The position numbers and the translations under genes were made by a program. Shown here one piece after another: positions 1 through 9,219 of a DNA stretch of 55,530 nucleotides (position 1 is its first letter; the number at the start of each line of letters is the position of its first letter). The notes beneath the pieces are model-generated. The model had not been told where the DNA came from. It saw only the letters and a list, made by a program, of their open reading frames with translations, and ran no database searches. The stretch is taken from contig NZ_GL945017.1 of the NCBI RefSeq assembly GCF_000218235.1, positions 1-55,530 on the forward strand. Reading direction: 5' to 3'. Origin of the DNA: Hallella multisaccharivorax DSM 17128 (GTDB lineage Bacteria; Bacteroidota; Bacteroidia; Bacteroidales; Bacteroidaceae).

Positions 1-1
1 A

Positions 2-56
2 AACGCTTGTTATTCGCCAGTAAAGTATTATCTTTGCAAACAGAATAACAAGCGTT
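2..56 (+). promoter_or_regulatory. Inverted repeat bracketing a promoter, probable transposon 5'-end relic
   Basis: The 13-bp arms AACGCTTGTTATT (2-14) and AATAACAAGCGTT (44-56) are perfect reverse complements. Between them is a Bacteroidota-type promoter: TTG at 7-9, 19 bases, then TATCTTTG at 29-36. No start codon or transposase reading frame follows, so only the control region seems to remain. The same layout precedes a transposase gene at 22020-22100 and other relics in this window. Assignment to a transposon is inference from that similarity. Confidence 0.5.
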
Positions 57-175
57 CTTTGTTAGGCAGAAAACAGCGAAGCCAAGTAGCTCGCTCGTTT
101 CCAAATCGTTACCAGTTTAGTTGCATTAATAATGTAACTTATTTATTTTCAATTAGATACACTTTAATAAATATC

Positions 176-241
176 TTACGGCGTAATCGCGATGCCTTTA
201 CGCCGTAATCGCATCGCCTTTACGCCGTAAACGCGATGCCC
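176..241. repeat. Three tandem 22-bp repeat units, intergenic
   Basis: Three consecutive 22-bp units (176-197, 198-219, 220-241) share a TTACGCCGTAA core followed by CGC-GATGC or CGC-ATCGC. Read on the minus strand they match the units at 44759-44846 (core TTTACGGCGT, end GATGC). The array lies downstream of htpG, beyond its terminator, and encodes nothing visible. A dispersed intergenic repeat family is the simplest reading. Confidence 0.8.
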
Positions 242-285
242 CTTCTGCATAGGCATCCATCAACATCCCGCAAAAGGCACTAAAA

Positions 286-347
286 AAGCCTGTGTTGAAT
301 CAGAGTGGATGGCAGCATAGCCAACCGCCTCCATTCAACACAGGCCT
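286..347 (-). terminator. Rho-independent terminator of htpG
   Basis: Arms of 13 bp (288-300 and 333-345) form a stem around a 32-base loop. On the minus strand the second arm is followed by a run of six T (CAGGCTTTTTTAG). It sits about 45 bases beyond the htpG stop, as expected for that gene. The long loop is unusual. Confidence 0.75.
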
Positions 348-388
348 TAGATACCTCTATACGGTTTAATCACATGTCATAAAACCCA

Positions 389-2443
389 TCAACCGATCAG
401 CTCCACGCTTCTCTTAAGGAACTGGTCGAGAGCCTCGCCTTTGAGCATGCCGTTTTGCAGCAATGCAAGGTCAATGAGCTGGTGAACAATCTTGTTGCCC
501 TTGGCATACTCGTCGAGAACCTTGTTTTTCTTGTCACGCTCATCGTTGATAACCTTCTCTGTATTCTGCAGATCGTCCTTTTCTTCCTGGCTGATCTCCT
601 CAGGCTTCTTACCCGATTGGCTCTGATGCAGCGCTGCCAGACGGGCCTCCTGTCCCTTAAGATCACTCTCGATGGGCTTTAGCTGTGCCTCCACACTCTT
701 CTTAGTATCGTCGAGCACTTCTTTCACAAGCTTGTGATCACTATTGAGCACCACCATATACGAATCAGGCATCTGGTTATAGAAGCTCATACCAGGCTGG
801 AAACGGCTCATCTCCTTCATGCGGCGCATATACTCACTCTGCGTGATGACCACCGGTGCGTTGCCTTCACCAAGAGCCTGCACATCGACGGCATAGTTTG
901 CCTTGTCAACATTGGGCATTTGCGAACGGAAGACTTCTGTCAGTTTGTCACGGTCGTCCTTGTCAAGTTCCTCTTTCTGAGCATCATCTTTAGTGATGAG
1001 CCGGTCGATAATGTCAGCGTCCACACGCGAGAAACGGCTCTTTTCAAATTTCTGCTCCAGCATGCTCACCATGGGAACATCCAGCTCGCCGTCAAGCAAC
1101 AACACGCTATAGCCCTTCTCCTGAGCCGACTTGATATAAGTATACTGCTCCTCCTTGTTGGTGGCATAGAGGTACACGAGATCGCCGCCCTTATCGGTCT
1201 GGTTGTCCTTGATAAGGGACTTGTACTCGTCGAAAGTGAAATATTTCCCCTCTACGTCCTTGAAGAGCGCAAATTCCTTGGCGCGGTCGTAGAAATCCTC
1301 CTGCGACAGCATGCCGTAATTGATGAAAAGCTTCAGGTCATCCCATTTATTCTCATAGTCCTTACGGTCATCCTTAAAGGTCTGCTGCAGGCGGTCGGCC
1401 ACTTTCTTAGTGATATACGTGGAAATCTTCTTCACGTTGGCATCGCTCTGCAGATATGACCGGCTGACATTGAGCGGGATATCGGGTGAGTCGATGACGC
1501 CATGGAGTAGCGTCAAAAAGTCGGGGACAATGCCTTCCACTTGGTCGGTGACGAAGACCTGATTGCAATAGAGCTGAATCTTGTTGCGCTGCAAGTCGAT
1601 GTTGCTGTGCACTCGTGGAAAGTAAAGAATACCCGTGAGGTGGAAGGGGTAGTCCACGTTAAGGTGAATCCAGAACAGCGGCTCGTCCTGCATAGGATAA
1701 AGCTCACGATAGAACTTCTTATAGTCCTCGTCTTTCAGAGTCGACGGTGCCTTTGTCCACAGAGGTTCCACATTATTAATAATGTTATCCTCCTGTGTTT
1801 CCACTTCCTTGCCGTCTTTCCACTCCGTCTTTTTGCCGAAAGCCACTGGTACAGGCATGAAACGGCAGTACTTTGTCAGTAATAACTGAATCTTATTCTT
1901 CTCCAGATATTCCTTGCAGTCGTCAGAGATATGCAAGATGACGTCGGTGCCGCGATCGGCTTTCTCCGCCTCTTCCAGCGTGAACTCCGGAGAACCGTCA
2001 CACGTCCAGTGCTCACCCTGTGCGCCGTCGCGGTAGCTCTTGGTGAAAATTTCCACCTTATCTGACACCATGAAAGCAGAATAGAATCCAAGACCGAAGT
2101 GGCCAATGATGGCGTTCGCCTCATCCTTGTATTTGGAAAGGAAATCTGTCACGCCCGAAAAGGCAATCTGGTTGATGTATTTGTCAATTTCCTCAGCCGT
2201 CATCCCGATGCCTCTGTCGCTGATGGTCAAAGTCTTGGCATCCGCATCAAGCTTGATATGAATAGTGAGATCACCCGCTTCCCCCGTAAAATCGCCTTTC
2301 TGCTGAAGCGTCTTCAACTTCTGAGTGGCATCAACGGCATTGGAGACCATCTCGCGCAGAAAGATTTCATGATCTGAATAGAGAAACTTTTTGATGACGG
2401 GGAAAATGTTCTCGGTCGTAACCCCGATATTGCCTTTCTTCAT
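389..2443 (-). CDS. htpG: Molecular chaperone HtpG (Hsp90 family)
   Basis: This 684-residue protein is a full-length bacterial Hsp90, an ATP-dependent cytosolic homodimeric chaperone. The N-terminal GHKL ATPase has the expected signatures: REMVSNAVDA near residue 30, DRGIGMT near 76 and GHFGLGFYSAFMV near 114. A middle client/ATPase domain and a charged C-terminal dimerisation region follow. The ATG at 2443 gives the usual start just before the ATPase domain. The gene stands alone, with its own terminator at 286-347, and its 5' side faces a candidate small RNA gene. No heat-shock operator was recognised. Identity is secure. Confidence 0.98.
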   Translation of the reverse strand: MKKGNIGVTTENIFPVIKKFLYSDHEIFLREMVSNAVDATQKLKTLQQKGDFTGEAGDLTIHIKLDADAKTLTISDRGIGMTAEEIDKYINQIAFSGVTDFLSKYKDEANAIIGHFGLGFYSAFMVSDKVEIFTKSYRDGAQGEHWTCDGSPEFTLEEAEKADRGTDVILHISDDCKEYLEKNKIQLLLTKYCRFMPVPVAFGKKTEWKDGKEVETQEDNIINNVEPLWTKAPSTLKDEDYKKFYRELYPMQDEPLFWIHLNVDYPFHLTGILYFPRVHSNIDLQRNKIQLYCNQVFVTDQVEGIVPDFLTLLHGVIDSPDIPLNVSRSYLQSDANVKKISTYITKKVADRLQQTFKDDRKDYENKWDDLKLFINYGMLSQEDFYDRAKEFALFKDVEGKYFTFDEYKSLIKDNQTDKGGDLVYLYATNKEEQYTYIKSAQEKGYSVLLLDGELDVPMVSMLEQKFEKSRFSRVDADIIDRLITKDDAQKEELDKDDRDKLTEVFRSQMPNVDKANYAVDVQALGEGNAPVVITQSEYMRRMKEMSRFQPGMSFYNQMPDSYMVVLNSDHKLVKEVLDDTKKSVEAQLKPIESDLKGQEARLAALHQSQSGKKPEEISQEEKDDLQNTEKVINDERDKKNKVLDEYAKGNKIVHQLIDLALLQNGMLKGEALDQFLKRSVELIG

Positions 2444-2556
2444 TTTGTCTGTTATATTTTGATTTTACTGCCCCAAAGAGTGCAATAAGTATGCCAAATA
2501 ACAGAAAATGTAAAATGAAATGAGTTTTTTCATACTTCGATGTAAAAAAACCGATT

Positions 2557-2592
2557 TTTTGACAACACAATCAAATATTTATATTATCTTTG
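2557..2592 (+). promoter_or_regulatory. Plus-strand promoter of a candidate small RNA
   Basis: TTTTG at 2557-2561 and TATCTTTG at 2585-2592 match the -33/-7 elements of Bacteroidota promoters, with 23 bases between them, slightly longer than usual. No coding region follows on the plus strand before the hairpin at 2647-2679. Confidence 0.6.
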
Positions 2593-2597
2593 GGACG

Positions 2598-2692
2598 TTA
2601 ATTCATTTCAATAGGTTTAGGTTAGTTTTTAAAAGGTTAAAAGGTGCCCCATTCTGAGTCGTGAGACCGGGGAATGGGGATTCTTGTTTTTA
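2598..2692 (+). ncRNA. Candidate small RNA of about 95 nt
   Basis: A promoter at 2557-2592 is followed by about 95 noncoding bases ending in a terminator hairpin: CCCCATTC (2647-2654) pairs with GAATGGGG (2672-2679), then the T-rich stretch ATTCTTGTTTTT. The RNA would be transcribed away from htpG and end just short of the 3' end of maf on the other strand. The 5' end is estimated from the -7 box. The hairpin could also serve as a maf terminator, but its T-run lies on the plus-strand side. The family is not recognised. Confidence 0.5.
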
Positions 2693-2716
2693 GCTCACAG
2701 TAAGTCTGTCGGTGCT

Positions 2717-3277
2717 TTACAACTGCTCTTTGAGCGCCTCATAAACACGCTCTACCGGAAGGCCCATAACATTGTAGAAGCTGCCTTCCAACCTCGTCAC
2801 TCCTATATAGCCGATCCATTCTTGAACGCCATAAGCACCGGCCTTGTCGAATGGCTTGTAATGCTCCACATAGTAGGCGATCTCCGCATCAGAGAGATTG
2901 CGAAAAGTCACCGCTGTAGTCTCCGAGAAAGACTTTTGTGATTCGCTGGTAGTCAAACACACACCCGTGACGACTTGATGTGTATGTCCACTCAGCCTGC
3001 GTAACATACTGCGGGCTTCGTCAGCATCGCAGGGCTTGCCCAAAATATCGCCATCGAGGATGACCACCGTGTCGGCAGTCAACAGTAATTCATCGCCAGC
3101 AACATGGTATACCGATGCTTTCTCACGCGAAATAAACTCAGGAACTTTATCAACCGGAAGACTTTCCGGATAACTTTCACCGACACCTTGTATCACTTTT
3201 ACTTCAAAAGCAAGGTCCAAACCTTTGAGTAACTCGCGGCGGTGCGGCGAGTTGCTGGCCAATATCAACTTTTTCAA
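2717..3277 (-). CDS. maf: Maf-like nucleoside triphosphate pyrophosphatase
   Basis: This 186-residue protein belongs to the Maf/HAM1-like family, which hydrolyses dTTP, UTP and modified nucleotides to the monophosphate and is thought to clean the nucleotide pool. The N-terminal LILASNSPHRRELL is the Maf signature; ADTVV near residue 68 and the GVQEW-GYIG segment near 150 carry other conserved residues. Length is normal. The ATG at 3277 lies 23 bases below the stop of the phosphatase gene, so the two are probably cotranscribed. Confidence 0.93.
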   Translation of the reverse strand: MKKLILASNSPHRRELLKGLDLAFEVKVIQGVGESYPESLPVDKVPEFISREKASVYHVAGDELLLTADTVVILDGDILGKPCDADEARSMLRRLSGHTHQVVTGVCLTTSESQKSFSETTAVTFRNLSDAEIAYYVEHYKPFDKAGAYGVQEWIGYIGVTRLEGSFYNVMGLPVERVYEALKEQL

Positions 3278-3300
3278 TTGTTATAGCGCATTTATTCTTG

Positions 3301-3819
3301 TTACCATCCAAAAGCTTTCTCCGAACTCAACCACAGCCCCTTCGCCTTCAACAATTGCTCCAAGACATCACGGGCACAACCATATCCGCCCTTGTATGGC
3401 GATACATAGACCGATACATTCTTTATCTCCTCGCAAGCGTCCACAGGACAACATGGGCATCCTACCCTACACATTATCTCATAGTCAGGAATGTCATCGC
3501 CAACATAAATGACCTCATTGTCATGTAGACCATACTCTCCAAGGAAGCGCTCGTAAGTCTCAATCTTTACCGCACATTTCATGAAAACATCCTTCATGCC
3601 AAGATATTCATAGCGCTTACGGATGGCTACAGAGTCTCCACCCGTCATAATGGCAAGATGAATGCCCATCTTCACGGCAAGTTGTATGGCATATCCGTCC
3701 TTGATATTAAGGGTGCGAAGTGGCATACCACTACTGTCCATCGACACAGTATTGGCAGACAGTACTCCGTCAACATCAAAGATGACTGCCTTGATTTTTG
3801 TAAGGTCATATTCTATCAT
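3301..3819 (-). CDS. kdsC: HAD phosphatase, KdsC/YrbI type (Kdo-8-phosphate phosphatase)
   Basis: The 172-residue protein is a compact HAD phosphatase without a cap domain. It would release phosphate from Kdo 8-phosphate to give Kdo for lipid A core assembly. Motif I is FDVDGVLS (nucleophile Asp near residue 15), motif II MTGGDS near 60, and motif IV YVGDDIPD near 107. Its size and motif order match the KdsC/YrbI family, which forms tetramers in the cytosol. It precedes maf in the same direction with a 23-base gap. Substrate is inferred from the family. Confidence 0.88.
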   Translation of the reverse strand: MIEYDLTKIKAVIFDVDGVLSANTVSMDSSGMPLRTLNIKDGYAIQLAVKMGIHLAIMTGGDSVAIRKRYEYLGMKDVFMKCAVKIETYERFLGEYGLHDNEVIYVGDDIPDYEIMCRVGCPCCPVDACEEIKNVSVYVSPYKGGYGCARDVLEQLLKAKGLWLSSEKAFGW

Positions 3820-3869
3820 ACGGCAAAGGTAAACAAAAAAAGCGAAGGAAAACAGGGTAACTCTATTAT

Positions 3870-4601
3870 TTATTCAGTTCTGATCCTCAGATGTCTCCAG
3901 AGCCAGTTGGGTATCCATCTCCAAAAGAATGTCAGCAAGCGGTAGCGGCTGTCAATAACGGTTACATGTCTTTTACTCTTTATGGCTTCCACAATGCTCT
4001 TTGCAACCTTTTTCGGGTCCATAAGCATGGGATAGTGTCTGCCATCGTTGAGCAGAGCCGTGCTTACAAAGCCTGGACGTATGTCTGTGAAGCGAATGTT
4101 GAGCTTCCGCATGTTGGCCTGTTGCTCCAATGCCTGTAGATAACAGCTCTGAAAAGCTTTTGTGGCACTGTAGGCGGGAGCTGCTCCCAGGCCCTTTGTC
4201 CCTGCAATGGAAGAGATGGCCGCAATTTGGCCATGGCCTTGTCTTGAGAAATAGCGGTAAGCAGCGCCTGTCATTCGGGCAAAGCCGAGACTATTTGTTG
4301 AGATGGTGCTCAACTCTTTGTCAGCACTCAGGTCATAGTTCTGATAACCAATGCCGGCGATGTGGAGATAGAGATCAATACCTCCCAATTCCTCAATGAG
4401 CCGTAGCAGCTTTTCATCGGCACCCTTTTCAGTGATATCGATAACGGCGGGCACTACTTGCTTTGGGTAAACATTCTTCAGATCTTGAATGCTGTCTTTC
4501 CGACGTGCGGCAAGCCCCAGCTTCCAGCCTTCCTCCAGCAGCAGACGCGCAATCTCCAGCCCCATGCCGGAAGAGGCTCCCATGATAATGGCTTTCTTCA
4601 T
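3870..4601 (-). CDS. Short-chain dehydrogenase/reductase
   Basis: This 243-residue classical SDR has the Rossmann nucleotide-binding motif GASSGMG near residue 8, the catalytic Ser in ISSIAG near 133 and the YxxxK pair in YSATK near 147. It should be a cytosolic NAD(P)-dependent oxidoreductase. The C-terminal 40 residues are basic and hydrophobic (FFWRWIPNWLWRHL), which may peripherally attach it to the membrane. It sits between mnmE and kdsC in the same direction with gaps of 25 and 50 bases. The substrate cannot be told from sequence. Confidence 0.88.
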   Translation of the reverse strand: MKKAIIMGASSGMGLEIARLLLEEGWKLGLAARRKDSIQDLKNVYPKQVVPAVIDITEKGADEKLLRLIEELGGIDLYLHIAGIGYQNYDLSADKELSTISTNSLGFARMTGAAYRYFSRQGHGQIAAISSIAGTKGLGAAPAYSATKAFQSCYLQALEQQANMRKLNIRFTDIRPGFVSTALLNDGRHYPMLMDPKKVAKSIVEAIKSKRHVTVIDSRYRLLTFFWRWIPNWLWRHLRIRTE

Positions 4602-4626
4602 TTTGTGAGCTACGTTTTACTTTCAG

Positions 4627-5988
4627 CTATTTTCCGATGCAGAAATGTGAGAAGATATTATTTAGCGTCTCCTGCGGAGTAATACGTTTCTGTCCGGTGA
4701 TATCGGCGAGATCATCAATGACGAGACGCAGATCTTCGGCAAGAAGATCGGACGAGAGATTAGATGAGATCCCTGTGATGACACGGGCAAGATCGGCATG
4801 TGCCTTCATCAGGTCGGCTTGATGGCGCGCATTGGTTACAATGACATCTGTTGAGGACATACAGGGTAGGTCAAGTCCATGGAGGATGAGAGATTCAAGC
4901 TCTGAAATACCCGTGCCTTGTTTTGCGCTGATCTCAATGCGCTGTAAGGAGACAGGAAGGATGGGGCTGTGATGGTGAAGGTCTGACTTGTTGACAATAA
5001 CAAAAAGATGTTTGTCTGCTGCTAATGCCTGCATGCGGGAGATCTCCTCATCCGTTGGTTGGCTGTCGATCACCCACAACACGACAAATGCTTTTCTCAT
5101 GGCTTCTAAAGTCCTCGCAATGCCGATATTCTCTATCTTGTCGCTGGTCTTTCTTAGACCGGCTGTATCAATGAAGCGGAAGAGTATGCCACCGATGGTT
5201 GTGGTGTCTTCTATCGTGTCGCGCGTAGTGCCGTCTATATCTGACACGATGGCGCGCTCCTCACCCAACAAGGCATTGAGTAGGGTGGACTTTCCCACAT
5301 TGGTTTTCCCCACAATAGCGACTGGCACCCCCGATTTCATCACCTTTCCTGCCTCGAAGCTCTTTGCCAGGCTCACGATGCGTTGGTCAATTTCTTCTGC
5401 AAGTTGCCCTAATGCCGGCCTGTCAGCAAACTCGAGATCCTCATGATCAGAGAAATCCAACTCTAATTCCAGAAGCGAAGTCATCTTAAGCAATCTATCC
5501 CTCAAGGAGCCCAATTCTTTGCTGAATCCCCCTTTCAGCTGACTGATAGCAAGCTGATGTTGCATCTTATTGGTTGACGCGATCAGGTCAGCCACAGCCT
5601 CTGCCTGCGAGAGATCCAATTTCCCGTTGAGATAAGCCCTCCGCGTGAACTCGCCGGGGCCGGCCTGTCTGGCGCCTTGTGACTGCAAGAGCATGAGGAT
5701 GCGCTGGGCCACGTACCGTGACCCATGGCAAGATATTTCTACGCTGTCTTCACCTGTATAACTATGGGGTGCCCTGAAGACGGAGACAATGACATCATCA
5801 ATCGTTTCACCCTCCTGAGTGCGAATCTCACCATAATGGAAAGTGCCACCTTGAGCAACCATTATCTTCCCTGTAAATACCTGCTGGGCAATCGACAGAG
5901 CTTCCGGCCCACTCATTCTGATCACAGCAATGGCTCCCCCTATCGGAGTGGAAAGGGCAGAAATGGTTCCATCATGAAGTAAGGACAT
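4627..5988 (-). CDS. mnmE: tRNA modification GTPase MnmE
   Basis: The 453-residue protein is full-length MnmE, which with MnmG puts the (carboxymethyl)aminomethyl group on the wobble uridine of tRNAs. It has an N-terminal tetrahydrofolate-binding domain, a helical domain, and an inserted G domain with G1 GKTNVGKS (227-234), the DIDGTTRDT switch (250-258) and NKSD. It ends in FCIGK with the conserved C-terminal Cys. A promoter is visible 24-55 bases upstream. It is probably the first gene of a run with the SDR, kdsC and maf. Confidence 0.97.
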   Translation of the reverse strand: MSLLHDGTISALSTPIGGAIAVIRMSGPEALSIAQQVFTGKIMVAQGGTFHYGEIRTQEGETIDDVIVSVFRAPHSYTGEDSVEISCHGSRYVAQRILMLLQSQGARQAGPGEFTRRAYLNGKLDLSQAEAVADLIASTNKMQHQLAISQLKGGFSKELGSLRDRLLKMTSLLELELDFSDHEDLEFADRPALGQLAEEIDQRIVSLAKSFEAGKVMKSGVPVAIVGKTNVGKSTLLNALLGEERAIVSDIDGTTRDTIEDTTTIGGILFRFIDTAGLRKTSDKIENIGIARTLEAMRKAFVVLWVIDSQPTDEEISRMQALAADKHLFVIVNKSDLHHHSPILPVSLQRIEISAKQGTGISELESLILHGLDLPCMSSTDVIVTNARHQADLMKAHADLARVITGISSNLSSDLLAEDLRLVIDDLADITGQKRITPQETLNNIFSHFCIGK

Positions 5989-6011
5989 ATTTATCTATTT
6001 GTTTTGCAGTG

Positions 6012-6043
6012 TAAAATTACGACTCTTTTATGAGACAAGCAAA
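6012..6043 (-). promoter_or_regulatory. Promoter of mnmE
   Basis: On the minus strand TTTG (6043-6040), 20 bases, then TAATTTTA (6019-6012) fit the Bacteroidota consensus. The start codon lies 24 bases downstream of the -7 box. Confidence 0.65.
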
Positions 6044-6126
6044 TGCTGATCCTACAAATTTAACGAATAATATTTTTTTATATATTATTTATTGTTTGAC
6101 TTTGCCATCATTAATGAGGCTCGTAT

Positions 6127-6966
6127 ATGAAATCAAAGATCGAACCTATTATTCGCCTTTCTTGCATGCTTCCTGTGGGCTGACGCAAGAGATTTCACCA
6201 TAGTATACCAGCAACAAAAAGACTTTACAAAGACTATTCAACATCCTATCGATGCGTGCTGCGCAAGTGGCGGCGGCCGTGTCTGCTTCATTCCTCGTAC
6301 CGATGGCTATCATGGCGAGACCGCCTTTGTATCGGGGCCTATTGAACTGAAAAGTAATGTTGAAATCGTGATTCCTTCCGGAGCCGTTTGGAAAGCGGAC
6401 CCCGATGAACACCTTTACACCACCAGTGCTTTCGGATCCAATCGTGGTGAAGGCATGCTCTGGCTTTGGGTAAGGGATTCAAGGAATATTAAGATAAGCG
6501 GTCAAGGCACCATAGATGGAAACGGCGCAGCATTCATGGGCAGAGAATCGGCTGACAGCTATGAGCTAAAGCCTGTCGCCGATGTTGACCCGCGCCCCCA
6601 TGTGCTGACCCTTTTCGGCTGCAGCAATACCCTTATCCATGAGCTGACCATCAGAAACGGAGCCTATACTGGACGGTTCATCTTGCGGGTTGCAATGATG
6701 TTGTCATCGACGGTGTCAACCTATTCAATAACCTCAAGATCAGAAACGGAGACGGCATCGATATTGATCATTTAAAGAATGTGCGAATCAGCAACTGCCA
6801 TATCACACTTCCGGTGACGACTGTATCTGCCTGAAAAACAGACGTGAGTTTGAGGCTTATGGCTCTTGACGCGACATCACCGTCAACAATTGTACAATGA
6901 TCTCGCGCTCTTACGCAGTCAAGATTGGGTCAGAGAATATGGACAGTATCTATAAAAATCCTTGAG
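6127..6966 (+). pseudogene. Decayed glycoside hydrolase family 28 (polygalacturonase)
   Basis: Translation in shifting frames gives the N-terminal half of a secreted GH28 pectinase. One frameshift separates the ATG at 6127 from a signal-peptide-like stretch (LLFAFLACFLWADA). GH28 features then follow: GGGRVCFIP, WLWVRDSRNI, SGQGTIDGNG, NGDGIDIDHLKN and, after a further shift near 6815, SGDDCICLKN. Shifts lie near 6130, 6690 and 6815, and a TGA near 6868 interrupts YGS-RDITV. The later GHG and RIK catalytic motifs are gone; similarity ends by 6966. Intact relatives are roughly 450 residues. Confidence 0.85.
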
Positions 6967-6998
6967 ATGATTGATAAGCCAAGGTATGTATAAATGAA

Positions 6999-7035
6999 AG
7001 CGGGAGCATCGAAATTTATTTTCGACGTTCCCGCT
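6999..7035 (-). terminator. Hairpin downstream of ftsH
   Basis: A 17-bp stem with one mismatch and one G-U pair (AGCGGGA...TCGAAA with TTTCGA...TCCCGCT) lies 57 bases beyond the ftsH stop. The T-tract on the minus side is weak (TTTCATTT). It may act in both directions. Confidence 0.6.
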
Positions 7036-7091
7036 GCTATGTTTGTCTACCTACTCATAGGGATATCGGTTTACACCAATTCAAGTATCTT

Positions 7092-9002
7092 TTAGTTGGA
7101 TGGCTCATTCTTTATTACATCCATAAACTCCTTGCCAGTAATGGTCTCTTTCCTCAAAAGAATGGCAGCGGCTGCATTCATCTTGTCCTGATTGTCAGTA
7201 ATCAGTTTCACGGCTTTCGCGTGAGCCTCACTGATTATACGTGTAACCTCGTCATCGATAGCCTTCTCTGTCTCAGCACTGCATGTGATACTGCTTGCAC
7301 CTCCCAGGTAGCGGTTGCGCTGCTGCTCGAGTTGGACCATGCCGAAATGGTCGCTCATTCCATAGGTGGTGATCATCAATCGTGCAAGCTGAGTGGCCTT
7401 TTCGATATCATTGGAAGCACCTGTGGTACATGTATGACACATCACCTCTTCAGCAGCCCGACCGCCGGTAAGCGTGGTGATTTGCTGTAATATCTCAGTC
7501 TTACTCATGAGATGCTTCTCCCCGGCATCGACCTGCATTGTGTAACCAAGGGCCCCACTCGTACGCGGCACGATCGTAATTTTCTGTATTGGTGCCGTTC
7601 CCGTCTGCATGGCAGCGACCATTGCGTGTCCTATTTCGTGATAGCTGATAATCCTCTTTTCTTCGGGAGAGATAACGGCGCCCTTTTTCTGCTCTCCCGC
7701 AATGACCGTTTCTACACTCTCCTCGATATCCTGTGTCGTTACGGCATGTTCGCCAAGTCGGACAGCACGAAGTGCTGCCTCATTAACGATATTGGCTATA
7801 TCGGCACCACTGGAGCCGGCTGTAGCCCTACCGACGGCATCGAAATCGATGTCAGCATGCTTAACATGACGGAGATGAACCTTGAAGATAGCCTTACGAC
7901 CTTCAAGGTCGGGAAGTTCCATAATAACTCGGCGATCAAAACGTCCTGGGCGTAACAAGGCCTTATCGAGGCTTTCCGGCCTATTCGTGGCTGCGAGGAT
8001 GACGACTCCCTTTGTGGCATCGAAGCCATCCATCTCCGTGAGCAATTGATTCAGTGTCTGTTCTCTCTCATCATTTCCCATAGCCTGATCTCTGCTCTTG
8101 CCGATAGCGTCGATCTCATCGATGAAGATGATACAAGGAGCTTTCTCAGCAGCCTGGTGGAAGAGGTCACGGACTTTTGCGGCACCCATGCCAACGAACA
8201 TCTGTACGAATTCTGAACCGCTGATTGAGAAGAATGGCACATGAGCCTCACCGGCGACAGCTCGGGCAATGAGCGTCTTTCCCGTTCCTGGGGGACCGAC
8301 GAGAAGAGCGCCCTTTGGCAGACGGGCGCCAAGAGATGTATATTTTTTAGGGTTATGGAGGAAGTCGACGAGTTCCATGAGCGTCGCTTTAGCCTCATCC
8401 TGGCCGGCAACGTCCTCAAAGCGTGTCTTCACCTCACGTTCGGCATAGACCTTTGCACCGGATTTGCCGATAGAGAGAAAACTTGCGCCACCACCGACAC
8501 CTTTCATCATTTTATTCGTTCCGGCACGCCAAATCCACCAGAAAATCAACCCGGGTAAAATCCACCAAATGAAGAAATCTACCAATGGAGAGTTCTTCTG
8601 GGGCACTTCTTTCGACAATTCTATTTTACCGGTCTTCGTCGGAGCTTTGGCATTCAGCAAGCGCGTGACGAGTTGCGGGTCGTTGACCTCAGATGTGCGA
8701 TAGGTCTGCACGGTTGACTGTTGCTGAGAGAAAGGATTATAAGTCTTTGACGTTTTGTCGGTATTCTTATCTTTCGGTGACAGAATGTCATAATAGATAT
8801 AGCCGTCCTTGATGACGACCTTAGATACTTTACCCTTATCAAGTTGGGAAATAAATGTGATGTAGTCAGCATCTTTGATCTCTGACTTTCCGACATAGGG
8901 AAACAGGAGAGAGTTTAGGAGCACAAGAATGAAGATACCTATAATTACCCCATTCCAGTTGAACCATTGTTGCCGTTTCTCCGGCGTTGTCTGCTTCTTC
9001 AT
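7092..9002 (-). CDS. ftsH: ATP-dependent zinc metalloprotease FtsH
   Basis: The 636-residue protein is an inner-membrane AAA+ protease that forms hexamers and degrades membrane and short-lived cytosolic proteins. Two membrane helices (about 18-36 and 143-160) flank a periplasmic domain. The AAA module has Walker A GPPGTGKT (236-243), Walker B FIDEID (293-298), the pore segment FVGMGA and RPGRFDRR. The M41 peptidase has HEIGH at 455-459; Ile replaces the more common Ala, with zinc ligands intact. It is monocistronic, with hairpin 6999-7035 behind it. No promoter was recognised in the 217 bases upstream. Confidence 0.97.
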   Translation of the reverse strand: MKKQTTPEKRQQWFNWNGVIIGIFILVLLNSLLFPYVGKSEIKDADYITFISQLDKGKVSKVVIKDGYIYYDILSPKDKNTDKTSKTYNPFSQQQSTVQTYRTSEVNDPQLVTRLLNAKAPTKTGKIELSKEVPQKNSPLVDFFIWWILPGLIFWWIWRAGTNKMMKGVGGGASFLSIGKSGAKVYAEREVKTRFEDVAGQDEAKATLMELVDFLHNPKKYTSLGARLPKGALLVGPPGTGKTLIARAVAGEAHVPFFSISGSEFVQMFVGMGAAKVRDLFHQAAEKAPCIIFIDEIDAIGKSRDQAMGNDEREQTLNQLLTEMDGFDATKGVVILAATNRPESLDKALLRPGRFDRRVIMELPDLEGRKAIFKVHLRHVKHADIDFDAVGRATAGSSGADIANIVNEAALRAVRLGEHAVTTQDIEESVETVIAGEQKKGAVISPEEKRIISYHEIGHAMVAAMQTGTAPIQKITIVPRTSGALGYTMQVDAGEKHLMSKTEILQQITTLTGGRAAEEVMCHTCTTGASNDIEKATQLARLMITTYGMSDHFGMVQLEQQRNRYLGGASSITCSAETEKAIDDEVTRIISEAHAKAVKLITDNQDKMNAAAAILLRKETITGKEFMDVIKNEPSN

Positions 9003-9219
9003 AAAATATTAATTTATGGATGAAATAGTCTTTCTGTCAACGAAAAGAACAAAGAATGTACCACAACATCGCTAAGGTATTGGAAATTCATCTATATTGA
9101 TGACATCATCATAGAAGGCATGGCACATGTTATTAGCGATTCTGACAAGAGAGAGGTTCCCTTCAGTTCAGTATTTACAATATAGGCAATTCAAGACATC
9201 AATCAATGACTGGCTTTCC

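Noticed and set aside
176..241. CRISPR array
   Set aside because: Units are contiguous without spacers and no cas gene is present; the same holds for 44759-44846 and 49536-49630.
734..1459. Long plus-strand frame of 241 codons opposite htpG
   Set aside because: It lies wholly inside a certain gene in the opposite strand and has no domain or promoter; frame shadow.
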